Part shown: one piece after another, positions 5,861 to 7,652 of the stretch
Numbering within the stretch: position 1 is the stretch's first letter
How the letters are laid out: every line of letters starts with the position of its first letter
NCBI GenBank assembly: GCA_023132135.1
Contig: JAGLYR010000039.1
Coordinates: forward strand, 1-7,652
Origin: Candidatus Eiseniibacteriota bacterium
GTDB taxonomy: Bacteria > Arandabacterota > Arandabacteria > JAGLYR01
Direction of reading: 5' to 3'
Length of the DNA stretch: 7,652 nt
The notes under the pieces: model-generated
The model's input: the letters and a program-made list of their open reading frames with translations, nothing else
Databases searched by the model: none
What the model was told of the DNA's origin: nothing
Program-made: the position numbers and the translations under genes

Positions 5861-7516
5861 CTATTCCAGCCGATCCGCGTAGACAACCACCCCATACTTC
5901 TCCCGCAGCCCCGTGATCCACTCCCTCGTGAGTCGATCCCGCTCCACAGGCTCCAGGATCCGGGCTATCTCGGGGTTGGCTTCTTCCAGACTCAACTGCC
6001 GCGGCGGGCGTTTCTCGAGCGGCTCAACAATGCCCCAGTACCCCATGTAGGGAAAAGGTCTGCTGATCTCCCCCACCTGGAGATCGAAAGCAACGTCGTC
6101 CAGCAGCCCCCCCAACCGTCCCCGGTGAACGAAGCCGATGTCCCCGCCCTGCTGTCCGGAAGTGCCGTGGAGCGAGCGGTCCTTCGCCATCCCGGCGAAA
6201 TCGGCTCCTTCCCGGATTGCCCGAGCAACTGAGTCGGCAGCGACTTCCGTCTCAATCACAATCATCCGAAGGTGAACCTCCTCGGGGCTCCGGAAGTCCG
6301 TCTGGTGCTCCAGGTAGTAAGCTTCGAGCATGGCCGGTGTGATTCTCAGCTTCTTCTCAACTTCAACCTTCCGCAGATCGGATTCCAGCGACACTTCCTC
6401 CAGGATCTTCATTCTTTCCCGGAAACCATCCGACGTCTCGAGCCCGCGATGTTTCGCCTCCTCAACCAGGAGGTTGTTGACAGTCTGCTTCCCCACAAAA
6501 CGAGCAACGCTCTCGAAGCCGCTGCTGGGAATGCGGCGCCCGGCAACGGAGCAGTAATCCAGGAACTCACCGACGGTCCACCGACCGCCCTTGAACGAAA
6601 CCAGGATCCGGGATTTCTCCCCATAGCTGAGAAACGGTCTCACGGCATCGACGACACCCTGCCCGTTCGCCTCTTCAACCTTCTCCACAAGAAGCAGGAC
6701 CCCCTCGTCCCTCACCGCCACATCCCAAGGTTGCTCAAGAGCCCCCCGGAACGCTGTCATACTCGCTGTAATCCGCTCCCGACGGAGATTGGCGAAGATG
6801 TCCTTCCACACCGACGCGTAGGAGCCCTGCGAACCGGGACGCTTGCCCATCAGCTTGATGACGTGGAATCCGTACTGGCTCTCGAGCACTCCGCTGACCG
6901 TGCCGACTTCCATCTCTACAACGGCATTACGAATGGGCGGCACCATCTCCAGCTCCCGCCACACCTTCCATCCCAGGTCTCCACCTGTTCCCACCTCCGC
7001 ACCCTTGCCGCGCGTCTTGGAGAGAGCCTCAAAGCTCTCTCCCTTGTCAAGCAGCGCCAGAATTTCCTCGGCTTCGGCCCGGGTTTCGACCATGACGGAC
7101 CAGATCCGGTAGGCAAACCGCCCCATCTCGTACTCATGACGGATCGTTTCCTCCCGGATCTCGACGGTATCCGGACGCCCGTATACGCGATAGAGTTCCT
7201 GGACCAGCATCTTCCTTTTGTTCCGTGCGAGCTTGTCTTCCTCCATGTCGAAGACAAGCCCTCTCTCACGCGCTTCCCGGGCCGCGATCATCCGGTCCAC
7301 GATTCGGTCCAGATGATCGGCCTTCCATTCGTGGGAAGCCGTCTCCGGATTGGCGCGGAATTTGATGGAGTAGCTCAGGTTGAACTCCTCGAGGGTTATG
7401 GTAGAATCCTCCACCTCCGCCACAACTACCCTCGAAGGATCCACCTTGCAGAATCCGTCGTGGCCGCTCCCGAGGATCACCAGAACCACCAAGCAAATCC
7501 AGCCGTGCTTCAACAA
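5861..7516 (-). CDS. Exported SurA/PrsA-like chaperone with two parvulin (PpiC-type) domains
   Basis: The product is 551 aa from the TTG at 7516. An ATG at 7567 would add 17 residues, but its codon lies within a hairpin and lacks a ribosome site. A signal sequence (about 5-18, GWICLVVLVILGSG) directs export. C23 is not in a lipobox, so I do not call a lipoprotein. Layout: a SurA-N-like chaperone segment (VVVAEVEDSTITLEEF, about 30-130), parvulin domain 1 (about 136-226; GGDLGW at 178-183; GFHVIKL at 216-222), a second chaperone-like segment (WTVGEFLDYC, about 313-410), and parvulin domain 2 (about 414-501; GGDIGF at 457-462). Known for the family: folding of exported and outer-membrane proteins and proline isomerization. 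Domain 2 has GYWGIV where the active-site His is expected, and neither domain has the usual early His, so isomerase activity is doubtful. Its stop is 14 bases from the gene 2 stop, with convergent orientation and no obvious shared terminator. Confidence 0.88.
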   Translation of the reverse strand: MLKHGWICLVVLVILGSGHDGFCKVDPSRVVVAEVEDSTITLEEFNLSYSIKFRANPETASHEWKADHLDRIVDRMIAAREARERGLVFDMEEDKLARNKRKMLVQELYRVYGRPDTVEIREETIRHEYEMGRFAYRIWSVMVETRAEAEEILALLDKGESFEALSKTRGKGAEVGTGGDLGWKVWRELEMVPPIRNAVVEMEVGTVSGVLESQYGFHVIKLMGKRPGSQGSYASVWKDIFANLRRERITASMTAFRGALEQPWDVAVRDEGVLLLVEKVEEANGQGVVDAVRPFLSYGEKSRILVSFKGGRWTVGEFLDYCSVAGRRIPSSGFESVARFVGKQTVNNLLVEEAKHRGLETSDGFRERMKILEEVSLESDLRKVEVEKKLRITPAMLEAYYLEHQTDFRSPEEVHLRMIVIETEVAADSVARAIREGADFAGMAKDRSLHGTSGQQGGDIGFVHRGRLGGLLDDVAFDLQVGEISRPFPYMGYWGIVEPLEKRPPRQLSLEEANPEIARILEPVERDRLTREWITGLREKYGVVVYADRLE

Positions 7517-7522
7517 CTCCTG

Positions 7523-7529
7523 CCTCCTT
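7523..7529 (-). promoter_or_regulatory. Strong ribosome binding site for gene 3, favouring a TTG start
   Basis: On the minus strand AAGGAGG (complement of 7523-7529) is 6 bases from in-frame TTG at 7516-7514, followed by a second TTG. The upstream in-frame ATGs (7567, 7537, 7534) have no comparable site. The spacing matches the AAAGGAG-6-TTG of gene 2. Confidence 0.65.
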
Positions 7530-7544
7530 GCCATCATGAAATCA

Positions 7545-7565
7545 GACCGGGGCTGATCCCCGGTC
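7545..7565 (-). terminator. Perfect hairpin after the Ala-anticodon tRNA, possible terminator
   Basis: GACCGGGG and CCCCGGTC form a perfect 8-base GC-rich stem with a 5-base loop. On the minus strand it is followed by only a weak T stretch (TGATTTC). It starts 18 bases after the ACCC at the tRNA 3' end and covers most of the far-upstream ATG of gene 3. It is probably a weak or Rho-independent-like terminator for the tRNA, or a leader hairpin for gene 3. Confidence 0.45.
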
Positions 7566-7583
7566 ATCCGTTATCATCACATG

Positions 7584-7652
<69 letters not shown>

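Overview
The window is GC-rich bacterial DNA with tRNA genes at both ends and three large protein genes between them. Codon use looks uniform. The phylum cannot be fixed from sequence alone. Large exported phosphatase-TPR proteins and encoded tRNA CCA ends would fit an uncultured Gram-negative-type lineage (for example the Eisenbacteria/Krumholzibacteriota/Acidobacteria neighbourhood), but this is a low-confidence guess.

Layout. Positions 1-409 hold a minus-strand tRNA cluster: tRNA-Lys(CTT), cut by the window edge, then tRNA-His(GTG) and tRNA-Arg(TCT). Two inverted repeats lie between His and Lys. The cluster appears to be read from a good sigma-70-type promoter at 484-512, and its leader folds into a long hairpin (417-470). 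A divergent promoter candidate (573-601) faces the protein genes. Genes 1 (669-3278) and 2 (3282-5846) are tandem paralogues separated by 3 bases and translated from strong Shine-Dalgarno sites. Gene 3 is convergent (minus strand, 5861 to about 7516) and encodes an exported parvulin-type chaperone/peptidyl-prolyl isomerase. At the right edge is a minus-strand tRNA with an Ala anticodon (TGC), cut by the window end.

The most notable content is the gene 1-gene 2 pair. Each protein has an N-terminal membrane anchor, an SPFH/Band 7-like domain resembling HflC and prohibitins, an alkaline-phosphatase-superfamily (type I phosphodiesterase) domain with its metal ligands intact, and about seven C-terminal TPRs. 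Two adjacent, diverged, anchored SPFH proteins recall the hflK-hflC pair, whose products co-assemble at the membrane. I infer a possible hetero-oligomeric membrane assembly carrying phosphotransfer/phosphodiesterase and TPR domains outside the cytoplasm. The substrate is unknown. Gene 3 would act in the same compartment, but its convergent orientation gives no evidence of co-regulation.
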